From positions 239,190 to 263,310 of the forward strand of contig BLXT01000063.1 of NCBI GenBank assembly GCA_019648995.1: a stretch of DNA of 24,121 bases, read 5' to 3'. Each line of letters opens with the position of its first letter. The first letter of the stretch is position 1. This document shows, one piece after another, positions 1 through 10,391 of the stretch. The notes under the pieces are model-generated. The model had not been told where the DNA came from and searched no databases. It worked only from the letters and a program-made list of their open reading frames with translations. The translations under genes and the position numbers were made by a program. Source of the DNA: Plakobranchus ocellatus. Its lineage: Eukaryota; Mollusca; Gastropoda; Plakobranchidae.

Positions 1-1661
1 AGCTAGGTCTATATAGATCTAAAGAACTCAACGTCCTACATCAGAGGTATTATCAACCTTTTATTTCTGGTGTTTGTGACACAGGTCCTCTGTCTTGTCA
101 GATGCAAAGTTAATAGCGTGACATTATTCGACGTTATGAAGATCATTTGCAGGGGACCAATGCTAGATTTCCAACATTGATGATCCAACAGTCATCATTA
201 TTATAGCATGAAGTAGCATCGAGTCAGCTCGAAGCACTTTGAATTTCAACTCGTTTCCGAAAACAACCCATGAGATTCGAACCTTGAACTGTGACTTTCT
301 TGTTGTTTGTGGTTAAAAATTGTATCTGTTTAAAATTTATTTATCAAGGTGTTTGTTATTGGTTTCAAAATCGGGATAGTGGAGTTCCATGCTTAAAAGT
401 CGTATTTTTTTGCCTCATGGTGGGAAAGAGATAGAGAGGAGAAGGGGAGGAAAGGAGGGGGAAAGGGAATAGGGACGAAAGTATTACTCTGTAGTGAAAT
501 ATTGTAGTTAACAGGTCTATTTTTGTAAGTTATGAGTGATCTTCGTTTAATCCCTTGCTTTTTGACATAACCGCTGCAATCTTGCACGCCCTTAGGTGCG
601 GCTATTGTTTATTAGAGGCCTGTGAGTCGTAAGAGCTATATATTCATTGTATTGTCCTCACGAGGACGTTTACGTTACAATTTACATGTTTTAAAAGTCA
701 TGTTGTACTATTTTCTCCCACTATTGTGATCTCAATCTGTGAGGTGTTGTGGGGTCTAACCTAAAGTGGGAACGCGAGCCCGTTTTGCCATTCTTTGCTT
801 GGATGCTCTGGGTCATTTACGACTTTTAAAAATTTTGACTTGACCCCCCAAAAAACCATTTTGATGATTATTTATGTCTAGGTAATCATAAGATTTTAAA
901 AAAGTAATTATTTCACGTTGATCAAGCAACAACATAATATTGCAGTTTCTAAATATTCTACAACCGAAATTTGTTTTTCAAAAATTATGTAAATTTGCAC
1001 CTTTTTGGTTTATGGATAGAATCATGACTGTCGTTAAATTTTGTTTGCTTAATGATACAAGGACTTATATCAGCCCAGTGGTGAGAAGAAGCACGCGCAT
1101 GCAGGTGTGTTTTATCCACTCCAAAAATATATTTTTCGTCCACATGTATTTGGTCCCTAGTTTGGATAAGACTGGCTTACCTGACATAGCCTATGCTAGT
1201 ATCGTGACAGAAGACAATTTGTCTCCAATCTTGATGCTTAAATTGTATTTCAAAGAATCGTCTGCACTAATAAAGGCACCTGAAACGAACTGTACAGGAC
1301 TGCAGCACTATAGTATATAGGTACCGACGCAATAACGGAAAGTAACTATATAATTACCCATCAGAATCAATTTGTCAAGGTGATTTAGAAAATCAACAGT
1401 CAATGTAACTATTTTGGTTTTATTTATTTCAATATTTTGACATCTCTATGATCAATATCCAACAATCACAAATATTACTCAGTTGAAACACTGCTTTACA
1501 ATCAATCTATAATTATTTAGATCCGTCGCCCAATGGTATCCTCTATCAATAAACCTGAGGTATCTACACTTTGAAACCTGGAGTTTTCAGCGTGCTGTTT
1601 TAACAAATCCAGCCTAATGAACATAATGTATATTATTACCCATACTCTATATGATTGTGTA
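1..1661. other. Non-coding flank
   Basis: AT-rich sequence with scattered stops in all frames. The frames at 393-587 (minus) and 940-1320 (plus) have no domain, signal peptide or splice logic that I recognise. An isolated B-box-like AGGTTCGAATCTC occurs on the minus strand near 275 without an A-box. Confidence 0.6.
423..476. repeat. Purine-rich tract
   Basis: Over 50 bases are almost all A or G on the plus strand (AGAGAGGAGAAGGGGAGGAAA and similar). It is non-repetitive, but a homopurine tract of this kind can adopt triplex structure. Confidence 0.7.
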
Positions 1662-2305
1662 CATTGAATTTTGTGTCAGATAAAACTCCTGAACCACAGA
1701 ACAGAATTACTTTAAATTTTGTATGAACGATAAGCTGTGACGGAAGGGTGCACTGATTATATCAAGAAGTCCAAATTCTACCACCTTCTACGTTTATGAT
1801 TCTATATTATTGTTTTCTCAAAATATGAGTCAGATTTTTATGATCAGCCATGTTGCAAACTTCAAATGTATAGACTTAATCTCTGGTTTGTAATTTTTTT
1901 TTATTGAGGCCATACAGATGCACTAATCAATGGCTTTTATTCAGGGTTTCATTTGAAGTGAAAGTCTAGATTCAGCTTAGATATCTAAATTAAGGCATCA
2001 TTATCTAGATCTAGAAAGACCTGTTAAAGCTACAGATCTAGATCCAAGGCCTAATTATAGCTTTAAATCCACGAGAGTCTAGATAAAAACTAGCAGGAGT
2101 TCATAGCTTAAATCATTCAGAGATTTTACCAAAAATAACATACAAAGTGCACAAATATATAGAGTATAGATAAGGGAATACCTCGGCATCTCATTTTGTT
2201 TCATGCGGCGCGCATGCTATTCAGATCTAGATTCCAAAGTTCCCTTAGATTTAAATGTTTAAAGCGGCATCTCATGTCGATATTTGGATTATTGTACTGT
2301 TCCTG

Positions 2306-2359
<54 letters not shown>

Positions 2360-2410
2360 CTTCATCTACCTCTTATTTTGGTCACAGTGTTGCGGTTCCA
2401 TAATCGTTCG
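1662..2410. repeat. Dispersed repeat, copy A, with internal (TC)n tract
   Basis: This segment matches 14239-14975 through shared words such as CCTGAACCA.AGAACAGAAT, AAAGTGCACTG-like, GAGGCCATA, CAATGGCTTTTATTC, CCAAGGCCTAATTATAGCTT and AAGCGGCAT. Both copies then have a long (TC)n array and a similar GTGTTGCG.TTCC stretch. The element has no coding frame, so it is probably a non-autonomous repeat family. Ends are approximate. Confidence 0.68.
2308..2355. repeat. (TC)n microsatellite
   Basis: About 24 perfect TC units inside dispersed repeat copy A. It gives a spurious Ser-Leu coding frame on the plus strand. Confidence 0.97.
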
Positions 2411-3756
2411 TAGAAAGGGGTAAACAGAAATTAGTTTTAAATAAATCTTCTCAAGCGGGATTTTTGTGGCCATATTTTTTTGATCTCTTTCGAATAAATT
2501 CATGAGAACTAGGTCAAATCAATTTTTTTTAATTTGTTTAAATAAAAATCTATAAATCTGTGATTAAACTTACACGTCTTCCTCTAGCAATTAAAATTCT
2601 TTCCAGAAATTTCCAAACCACTGAATCATATGTGCTCATAAGCGCACATTTAAAACAAAAACAAAACCAAAAAAAAAAATCCGAAAACTTGTCGTGCACC
2701 TTATTAATAGATATTATACACGATAAAATGTGTTGAGATGCATTTTTTTTATGCTCATAGTTAATTTACAGACGATGCGAAGACGGGAAACGTGGCGTTT
2801 GCGAAGATGTCTCCTCTAACTTATTTATAATAGGGACCTAGATCGGTACCGTAATTACGGATTGGCTATTGTTAGGGGAACTTAGGCAGCATCAAGTTTG
2901 TTCATGTAAAGACCAATTCTCTACGAGGATGCAGCGAGCTTTCCCCAAGCCTCACTTGATTTGGGCTTTCGGATATTATGTATATGATGAGAGAACTCAT
3001 CAAACTCTGTTGTGTGCTTTAATAACAGAATAGATTGGATCTATTTGTATAACTTTATAATCTGTGTACGTTAACTGACTCCAAGCATCTAAATCTAGCT
3101 AGCTGGAGGATATTTATAAAGGGACAATTTACCCAGCTACCTGGGGTCGAGCTAAACTATTGACTAAAACCCGTGAATTGCTCTGTGACGAAATTTATTG
3201 GCAAATTATCTTATCCCAACAAACGATTTTTTTCTTTTTTTGGATCTTGTCTGGGCCTATTATCAATTATCAATGAGCATAATGTTGAATATGGCTTACA
3301 TGTTACCCTAACAACGTTGCGATTGAAGTAAGGGCCATGAGTTGTGTGCTTTTCTTTTTTAACCAGCCATAGAATGACTGATCATTTCGGGGAAAAAAAG
3401 GGGGGAGGGGTGCAATTTTTTATAGTGAGAGGTGATAAACAGACATTAAATGAGAAACAACATATTACATTACCATAGATGCGCAAAGCATGTATTGAAG
3501 GGCTCTGGCTTGATTTTTTTTTTTCGTTAAATGGTATTCGGCTTTCTTTTGAATAGATAAAAAAATTATAATAATCAAAGAAAAATCCATCATTTCATCT
3601 GTTATATAACTTATTCCAAAAAAATGTATCGACAGTTACAATTACACCCTCAGGCAAGGTTAATCTATGCAGTTTAATCTATATTACTTAAAATTGTCCT
3701 TCAAAGTGACTGACCGCTATGGACCACTAAAATCTTTAACTCCATTGGAGAGCAAC
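2411..3756. other. Intergenic segment before the GPCR 3' end
   Basis: No gene recognised. A slightly GC-richer patch lies at about 2770-2900. The part next to the receptor stop is probably its 3'UTR. Confidence 0.55.
3673..3678 (-). terminator. Possible polyadenylation signal ATTAAA of the GPCR
   Basis: The minus strand reads ATTAAA about 80 nt past the receptor stop codon. This is the common variant of AATAAA, but the region is so AT-rich that it could be chance. Confidence 0.3.
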
Positions 3757-4950
3757 CTATTTTGCAGAGCTTAAATTGATATTTTCATTACCGGAACGTT
3801 TTTGAAACTGAAACACTGAGTGAAAGCAATATTTAAATTTTGAGTTAAAATGTAAGTATATAAAAAAATTGGCGAAAGCGTTTGCAGCGTAGCACATATC
3901 AATGCCACTGAAAACTACGTAAAACACATTGTGAAATTCCGTTCCCAGCTCAAACCTGGGCTCAAACATGGAATATATGAATACGATAATCCCTGGGGTT
4001 GTACAGAATACCTGGAGCAGGACGACAGTAAGAGCTTGCTTGATTACCAAAAGTTCTTTTTGGGGGACTTTCTTGCCTTTTTCTTGTTTTGCCTCGGTGG
4101 GAGCGTCTTCAGAATTCATCCCTATCTTTTTCTGCGTTGGAGGTTTAACACGGTTTTCAGTCGTCTCTGGGTTTCCTAATGACCCAGGCTTCGATTTCTT
4201 ATTGTTGGAATCTGAACCAGCTGAAGAGGAAACTGATTTCAGCTTAATGGAAGATCTCATACCAATGAATATGGCAACTGCGCACACGGCCATAGTTATA
4301 TACTGAGTAAAGCCCATGATGATTTTAACAAAAATCAAATAAAAGGCATCAAAATGGCCATGAATCCCCAAAAATTGGACAATAACGATTGGACTGGAAT
4401 TATTTGTCGGGCCAGGTAACTGTCTAAATCTGAAAGTGAGAGCGCGAGGCATTCCACCTCCTAACAAGATTAATGTGATGATCACCAAGACTGTAAGGGA
4501 TCTGTTCCTTGTGAATACATGTCGAGTGAGGAACGGCCATGCTACACAGAGACCCCTCTGAAGGGCTATATAGGTGGTTGTTGCCGAGGCCACATCCAGA
4601 AAAAGGCTATACGTAACTGCAGTGGCGAAAGTGTACGTTGATAGATTTCTACAGCCCGGTACGTTTAGAGAGAACAATAGCTTGAAGAGGGAACCAATAG
4701 ATTGGAAAACCATGGTACAGAAATCGCATAATGCCAGATGGAGAAAACACACTGTGATGCTATCGGTTCCACCGATCTTACAGAAGATGAATATGTTGAT
4801 AGCGTTGAAGCAAACAGCCGGCACGCTGAAAATCAGGGCAAAAATACAAAACAGGCTTGTCAGGTAAGGAAACAGTTCCCGGCTTAAAATTTGCCCTGCA
4901 AAAGCTACATGAATATTAACTCCCTCAGAGCTGTTTGTCGCCATTCGCAT
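3757..4950 (-). CDS. Rhodopsin-like GPCR, probable gastropod chemosensory receptor
   Basis: A single uninterrupted reading frame of 397 codons encodes a seven-transmembrane receptor expected at the plasma membrane. Rough segments: TM1 27-57, TM2 63-91 (LALCD, Asp76), Cys100 before TM3, TM3 102-131, TM4 151-171, TM5 202-230, a polar Lys/Ser-rich third intracellular loop 232-302, TM6 303-328 (CTTPG), TM7 340-368 (NFFIY), then an amphipathic helix 8. Sequons are at Asn6 in the N-terminus and Asn183/184 in extracellular loop 2. The D/ERY triplet is QRG, followed by LCVAWPF, which resembles the ERCLCVA-type motif I associate with sea-slug chemosensory receptors. Another in-frame ATG lies at 4980, but it falls in what looks like a splice-acceptor tract, so I start at 4950, which has A at -3. 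The codon for residue 3 is also ATG. The GPCR superfamily call is firm; ligand and subfamily are inferred. A diverged peptide receptor is the main alternative. Confidence 0.88.
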   Translation of the reverse strand: MRMATNSSEGVNIHVAFAGQILSRELFPYLTSLFCIFALIFSVPAVCFNAINIFIFCKIGGTDSITVCFLHLALCDFCTMVFQSIGSLFKLLFSLNVPGCRNLSTYTFATAVTYSLFLDVASATTTYIALQRGLCVAWPFLTRHVFTRNRSLTVLVIITLILLGGGMPRALTFRFRQLPGPTNNSSPIVIVQFLGIHGHFDAFYLIFVKIIMGFTQYITMAVCAVAIFIGMRSSIKLKSVSSSAGSDSNNKKSKPGSLGNPETTENRVKPPTQKKIGMNSEDAPTEAKQEKGKKVPQKELLVIKQALTVVLLQVFCTTPGIIVFIYSMFEPRFELGTEFHNVFYVVFSGIDMCYAANAFANFFIYLHFNSKFKYCFHSVFQFQKRSGNENINLSSAK

Positions 4951-4963
4951 AATTGTATATGTT

Positions 4964-4979
4964 CTGAAAAAAATATGCA
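4964..4979 (-). other. Probable 3' splice site of a 5'UTR intron for the GPCR
   Basis: Read on the minus strand this is TGCATATTTTTTTCAG, a strong pyrimidine tract ending in CAG, 13 nt before the chosen ATG (the last base of the AG is at 4964). A non-coding first exon upstream with an otherwise intronless coding region is common for such receptors. No matching donor or promoter was identified upstream (above 4980). Confidence 0.5.
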
Positions 4980-4980
4980 T

Positions 4981-6911
4981 ATATTCATTAAATCATGAAA
5001 ACGGTTATCAATATCAATACGTAAAATGGAGCTAAAATTTGGTACGGTAAAGAAGCAATAAAAAAAAATTAAACATCAAAACAAAAAAACAAGGAAGTGA
5101 GAAATAAGAATTCATAACAATGCTAAACAAATTATCATTCATTGTTTTTTAATGTTGTTTTTATGGATCTTTATTAGAAACAAAAATGCAGTAAAAAAAA
5201 ACATTCTGAAACGCATATATGACGATACAACACAAGGCATCATTACTGGTTCTGGATTGAATGTTTGTAACATTTCACTGGAAGTAGAAAATGGCATTAC
5301 GTTTAAACATTATGAGTGTACAAAATCATACTGAGGCGCAAAATATATATTCTTATATTTAAGTAAGAGGTGGTCGCATGAGTGGGGCAATTGCTTGTGC
5401 AAAATGTTGGTAATGAACTTCAAAGAAATATTTTTGCCTAATATATGTATTTTTTAGCCTTAAAGTTATAAAATGCAAACTTTCAAACGTAATGACTCTA
5501 AGCAGTATCGTAAGTCTCTGAAAAGGCCCTGTCACCAGCACTGCTGTTTACTAAGTAAAACAAGAATTGACTGTGCCCAGCTTCTTTGAATCTTCTTGAA
5601 CCTATCAATATAATCTCAGGTTGATGGAGAAAGTGCAAGGGCTCAATAGCCAATTAAACGTAGTTCTTTATAGGGCCAGATAAATACTCATAAAAAAGCA
5701 TAGTGCCTATTAATAATAGTTTGGATGGTTAAATTTATCGTTTCAATATGCACAAATACATACCGTCCTAAATTCGTTATTTCATTTGTTTTCTTTCAGA
5801 TAGACATATTTAATCAACGGATAGGTAAAGACAGAAAATAACCTTGTTTTCGAAAGGCAAATTCCGTCACCAACCAGGCCTCGACGTTTTAAAGCTCGTA
5901 ATAGCTTGTGGCAATGCTTGCTCCACACAAGTTTTAAAAAAAAAGAGCAAATGAAAATATGTTCACGGCCAAGATTCAAAACAGCGTTAGACAGATATTA
6001 GCATTAACAATATTGTAAGCTATTTTTTACTTATTTTTGTTGTCTTTGCACTATTTAAATAAATCTTAGAAAAACAAAGCGCAACTCATGTTTTATATCT
6101 TTGTACGCTGAGAGAAAACTCTGCCTTAAAATATAATAGCATTTTGAATTATTGTAGTTCAGTTTTAGATCCGGGATTACCTTGGAGTGAATTAAACTTT
6201 AAATTTAAAGGAACTTGCAGGGCAACCAGGTGGTTGTATTCTATTTGTAAATTACCCCTGAAGCATGAGAAGTTCAAGGGTAACCCTATGTTCTCGCACA
6301 ACAACCTTTCCTGGATCTGAGGATGAAAGAAATTTACTGAAGAGAAAAGCTAGGTTTATAATGCAGCAATTGCAGTGAACTGGGTCTGCAAGCGAAACAA
6401 AAAGGAATCACCGATTGCAAATTATTTAAAAACAAACAAAGTATCGATGAAAATAGAAACAGAGAAATGTTTGAATAAATAATAATCCCCCCAAAGCCAT
6501 TTTATTAACTTCTTAGTGTGGAAACAGTCAAACTAGTGAAACTTAGAGGAATTAGTAGGAAAGTGAAATTGGAAAAGATACTTCTTGGATAATATGTACG
6601 CAAAAAATAATTATATTGACTGGTAAACGTGACACAAAAAGAAAAAGCAGAAACAAGGGAAAAGAAAAGAAAGAAAAAAGAAACCAAAACGACTGGCCTG
6701 TAAAATCAACAGTCGAATTTGCCATACTTGATAAAACATGAGTTTTTACTCATTTATTTATTTAATTATTCATTTCTCGTATTGTTCGACTTTGTGTTCA
6801 TTCAATGATCATTGTTTATTTTATACATTAATTTAATCCTCTCAATCTTTGTTTTTAATTCTCTTGAGTGTTGCAGAAGAATCGTCTTTGTCTGACCTAT
6901 ACCTCTGATAA
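4981..6911. other. Intergenic / upstream region of the GPCR
   Basis: No coding signal was recognised on either strand; the short open frames are AT-rich and featureless. It should contain the GPCR promoter and non-coding first exon, which I cannot place. Confidence 0.5.
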
Positions 6912-6914
6912 TTA

Positions 6915-6992
<78 letters not shown>

Positions 6993-7033
6993 CATTATTA
7001 TTATTTTTATTATTATTATTATTATTATTATCA
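6912..7033. repeat. (TTA)n microsatellite, imperfect
   Basis: About 40 TTA units with TCA and TTT interruptions. It produces poly-Ile open frames on both strands; these are not believed to be genes. Confidence 0.96.
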
Positions 7034-7035
7034 TG

Positions 7036-7102
7036 GTAGCGGCAGCGGTAGCAGCAACAGCAGCAACAGCAGCAGCAGCAGTAGCAGCAGCAGCAGCAGT
7101 AG
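7036..7102. repeat. (GCA/GTA)n microsatellite
   Basis: Mixed GCA, GTA, ACA and GCG triplets directly after the (TTA)n array, forming a compound trinucleotide locus. It reads as poly-Ala on the plus strand. Confidence 0.93.
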
Positions 7103-8124
7103 TTCTTCTTCTCTCGTGGCTGTTCCTGATCATGTTTTTATTGTTGTTTATTATTTCCCCCTTTAAATTTACATTTGCAGCTTTTGCTTGCAAACTGTCT
7201 AATTTGATCTCAAATGAAAAAATACTTGATAAGTGAAGTTAATTTACACTAATAACATAAATTATATTATCAGGCAAAGTATAAGATCGGGAAATATGCA
7301 CTCCAGAATAGGATTTAATGCAAGTTATCTGTATTTCTATCACGATCGGCTTTGTGCTATGCAGGAACAGGTATAGCTGAACACCGCCGATGTCAAGTGA
7401 TTCTTCTCAAAAGACTAAAGAACAGTATTCGTTCCAAGTCTTGTCGAAAATGAAACGACAATTTTATTTATTAAACTAAATAACAATTTCAGAATAACAA
7501 AGTGACTTTCCAAGATTCTATTGATCTACAAACTCACAAAAATTTGAAGCCTAGCTCTCAGCTAGCTCTTCAAAAATCTCTCAACTATCTTTTTACACCC
7601 CGCTACTATAGTTTCCATAAAATACTAGTTATGTACTAGCCAGGCTAATAAGGTCAATATTACGCGAACAATTCATCCCAGAAAGTACTAGAAGCTACCT
7701 TTGGTGTAAACACGGTTAGCTAAAAAATATTGACTTATCAAAACTCTTCATATAGCCCCTTCCTTTTTTTTTTTTACATCATAAACGATTAGTTTTCGCT
7801 ATGGTTTTGGTAACCAGTCCGCCCTGGGATCTGCAGGGACCTTTCTGTTTCTGACGGAGGGCCTGAAAGCATGATATCACCTTCTTATAGACTGGGTTTA
7901 TAAAAAAAACAGACCAAACCCTATGATTTGAGATAATTATTCACTTGAAATGTCAGAGCAAAGGCAAAAACAAAAGTAAAAAGTTACAAAATTTAAATAT
8001 CTTGATTACCTAATAAATCAGATGGTAGATGCACAAGTGAAATGAGTAAAAGAATAGCCATAGCCAAAGATACATTCTAAAAAACGAAACCAATACGGGC
8101 AAACAGAAACATAAGTATGAAAAC
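7103..8124. other. Intergenic segment
   Basis: No gene. The stretch at about 7360-7700 and the GC-richer patch at 7800-7880 have the texture of an old repeat but match no family I can name. Confidence 0.45.
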
Positions 8125-8568
8125 CAAAATAAGGGCAATGAAAACGTAAGTACGGTCAGTACTGTTATACAGTATTGAGTCTTGGACAATGAACAAGGAA
8201 CAGAAAGAAAATTAGAAGCAATAGAGATGTAGTTTATCAGAAGAATGATGATAATATTATGGACGGAAAAAAGTCCAGTGAATTGGTACTGGAAGAGAAT
8301 AATTTTGACCATCACTAATTAAAACCATAAGACGAAGGCAACTGCAATTTTTACGACATATGAGCCGAAACAAGCATTTAGTACACTTAGCAATCACTGG
8401 AGAGTTTGAAGATAACGTAGTAGAAGTAGACAGAGAATATCTTTTATTGAAAGTCCTAAGTCATGGGCAAAAGGTACGGGTAGCAAAAAAAATTTTATAA
8501 GGTTGACTGAGAATAGCTTTGGCTGGAGGAACATAATCGCCAATGTATGTTCCAGACAAGGCACCTAA
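8125..8568 (+). mobile_element. Decayed 3' end of a non-LTR retrotransposon (LINE) ORF2
   Basis: Pieces in shifting frames spell the region C-terminal to a LINE reverse transcriptase: VRSVLLYSIESWT, KLEAIEM, FIRRMMIILWTEK, KTIRRRQLQFLRHMSR, RQRISFIESPKSWA, and finally RLTENSFGWRNIIANV followed by CSRQGT and a stop. This is the usual SVLLYG.ESWT ... LEAFE ... RRMLRI.WT ... I.RRQL.FLGH ... GWR..IANV order of endonuclease/RT proteins. There are several stops and frameshifts, so it is a fossil. The clade was not assigned. A minus-strand open frame over it (8010-8315) is incidental. Confidence 0.82.
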
Positions 8569-8596
8569 GGAAGAATGTCAGAAGAGTGATACTTAT

Positions 8597-8662
8597 AACA
8601 ACAACAACACAAGCAAAACAAAACAAAAAAAAACAAGACAACAAAACAAAAAAAAGAAACAA
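8597..8662 (+). repeat. A-rich (AAC/AAAAC)n tail, probably the LINE 3' tail
   Basis: A run of AAC and AAAAC units starts about 28 nt after the LINE stop codon on the same strand, as expected for the 3' tail of a non-LTR element. No target-site duplication was recognised. Confidence 0.6.
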
Positions 8663-10305
8663 CGGTTCTCTTGATTTGATATAAATCTTAATCTGAAATC
8701 GAGCCTTGAAATAAATATTGATCTGAAAAGAATTGCTGATCTACCAGAAGTATGGTTTTGAGATTTTATCGTTCAAAGAATGTTATATATATAAGTCAAC
8801 CCATGAATTGCTTGCAGAAAATAGTGCAAATCCTGTTTCTCAACGTAGAGCGCCACAACATAAAACCAAAAAGGAAAACAACGTTAAAATTGTGATGAGT
8901 AAATCGTTTCCAGGGAAATTTGTAAATCAGCTTATTCACAAAATTGAGTCTGGTTACGTTTCATTTTCTACAAAATAAATTAAAATCTAGAACTATTTAG
9001 ATGGTTATATAAATTTTAAATAAAGCTCTAAGATCTAGACTTAAAAACATGAGTCTAGGCGGGCCTTATTATTTTTTAATGCAAAATCATCTGTAGATAG
9101 TCTTGCTTCAGCTCGTAGGAAACTGATCTATAAATATGTTTTATTACTCTTTCTCCTTTTGTTTGTGCACTTTTTTCATATCAAATCAGTGCGATTTCTT
9201 TTCCTTAAGTTTGCGTTATACTACATTTATAATGCTAATTGTTATGAGAAATGCAGAATTTTGGCAATGGCATATTCCACAAATTGGATTTTAAAAAACT
9301 GCCTTTTTATTTTTATTTTTATAACATTATTTAGGAAACGGTTAAAAAAAAAAAAAAAGAAAAGAAACCCAGACCTCATCATATTCCTACTCAAATGAAT
9401 AGCTATTTACACTGAAAAAATAAAGTTCCTAGTACCGAGGCTTGCCTATATTTCGGAATGAAATATTCACTTTCTTAAATAAATATATCTACTGACATTT
9501 TGTAACAAATAAGTCTTTGCTTTTCACAAAACAATATTCATGTTATGTGAGAACAAATTGTTCGAAAAAGAGAATCAACAGAACCACGCATTTGATTCTT
9601 TAAGAACTAAAAAATTTATTTTTATGAGATCGGAAGGTTTATAAAATGATAAATGCAGCTAAAATCAATTTGAGCTGTAGATGAGTAATTACATTTCAGT
9701 CGATGGCAAGATCTGATTATCAGTATGCCTTGTAATTAAATATGTGTATATCTTAAAATTTTTTGAGCATCCATTTTATACTTCGTTAGTGAACCTAAAG
9801 AGCTCTTGATTTTTTTAAAGTACATAAATCTTTGAAAAAAAAAAGGAAAAAACAATATTTGGAGAAACTCAATTTCGGCTTCTGTTCCAATGTCTTAACC
9901 ACCGCTGAGAACTTTAATTATTTTACTTTTTAAATATATTTTATATATTCTAATCATGATTCAAACAGAAAACTATTCATGGTTATCATTCTCGACCCTC
10001 GAACTAAACGTATAATTACGTTTTATATAATTCAATTTTGAATGACTAACTTACTTTTCACACCAGATGAACTTACTTTTCATATCAGCCCAAACTTCCC
10101 ACAGAAGAAGAACTTAGTTATTTTCCAAGGACAGTAGACTCAATCGAAGCCTGCTCAGTTTTTAAACTTTCCTTCTTAACAAGTGCGCAAAAGAAAAGTT
10201 AATTTAGACGGCAGCTGTTCCTTATCTTTTGAAAAGATCGCATTAAGTTCTGCTGTTTATTCTGAATATGAATTATTTTAGCACATATATTATTTCATAT
10301 TTAAA
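8663..10305. other. Intergenic segment
   Basis: Very AT-rich, with A-runs (for example 9344-9357) and TCTAGA words near 9000-9060. The frames at 8733-8978 and 9159-9398 have no recognisable features. Confidence 0.5.
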
Positions 10306-10347
10306 CACATATGTTATATATGTTAACATATAATATATATATTTGTG

Positions 10348-10385
<38 letters not shown>

Positions 10386-10391
10386 CATATA
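10306..10391. repeat. (AT)n-rich low-complexity segment
   Basis: TA dinucleotides with GT interruptions and inverted words (ACATATGTTATATATGTTAA), likely to form cruciform or hairpin structures. Confidence 0.9.

Noticed and set aside
265..300. B-box-like AGGTTCGAATCTC on the minus strand, possible tRNA or SINE
   Set aside because: No A-box or cloverleaf stems at the right distance.
940..1320. 126-codon plus-strand frame
   Set aside because: No recognisable domain or codon pattern; no support apart from length in AT-rich DNA.
2772..2841. Short exon-like patch after TTAATTTACAG reading RCEDGKRGVCEDV
   Set aside because: The pyrimidine tract is weak, the frame stops after about 22 codons, and there is no donor or neighbour exon.
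3931..4867. Plus-strand open frames across the GPCR
   Set aside because: Antisense shadows of the intact receptor frame.
6868..7236. Overlapping open frames on both strands giving poly-Ile and poly-Ala proteins
   Set aside because: They are translations of the TTA and GCA microsatellites; no non-repetitive domain is present.
7800..7880. GC-richer patch with acceptor-like CTTTCAG on the minus strand
   Set aside because: The frame after it (ALRQKQKGPC...) runs into AT-rich sequence and a stop without a donor or known motif; more likely old repeat.
8010..8315. Minus-strand hydrophobic frame of 101 codons, membrane-protein-like
   Set aside because: It is antisense to the plus-strand LINE remnant and its hydrophobicity follows from A-rich coding on the other strand.
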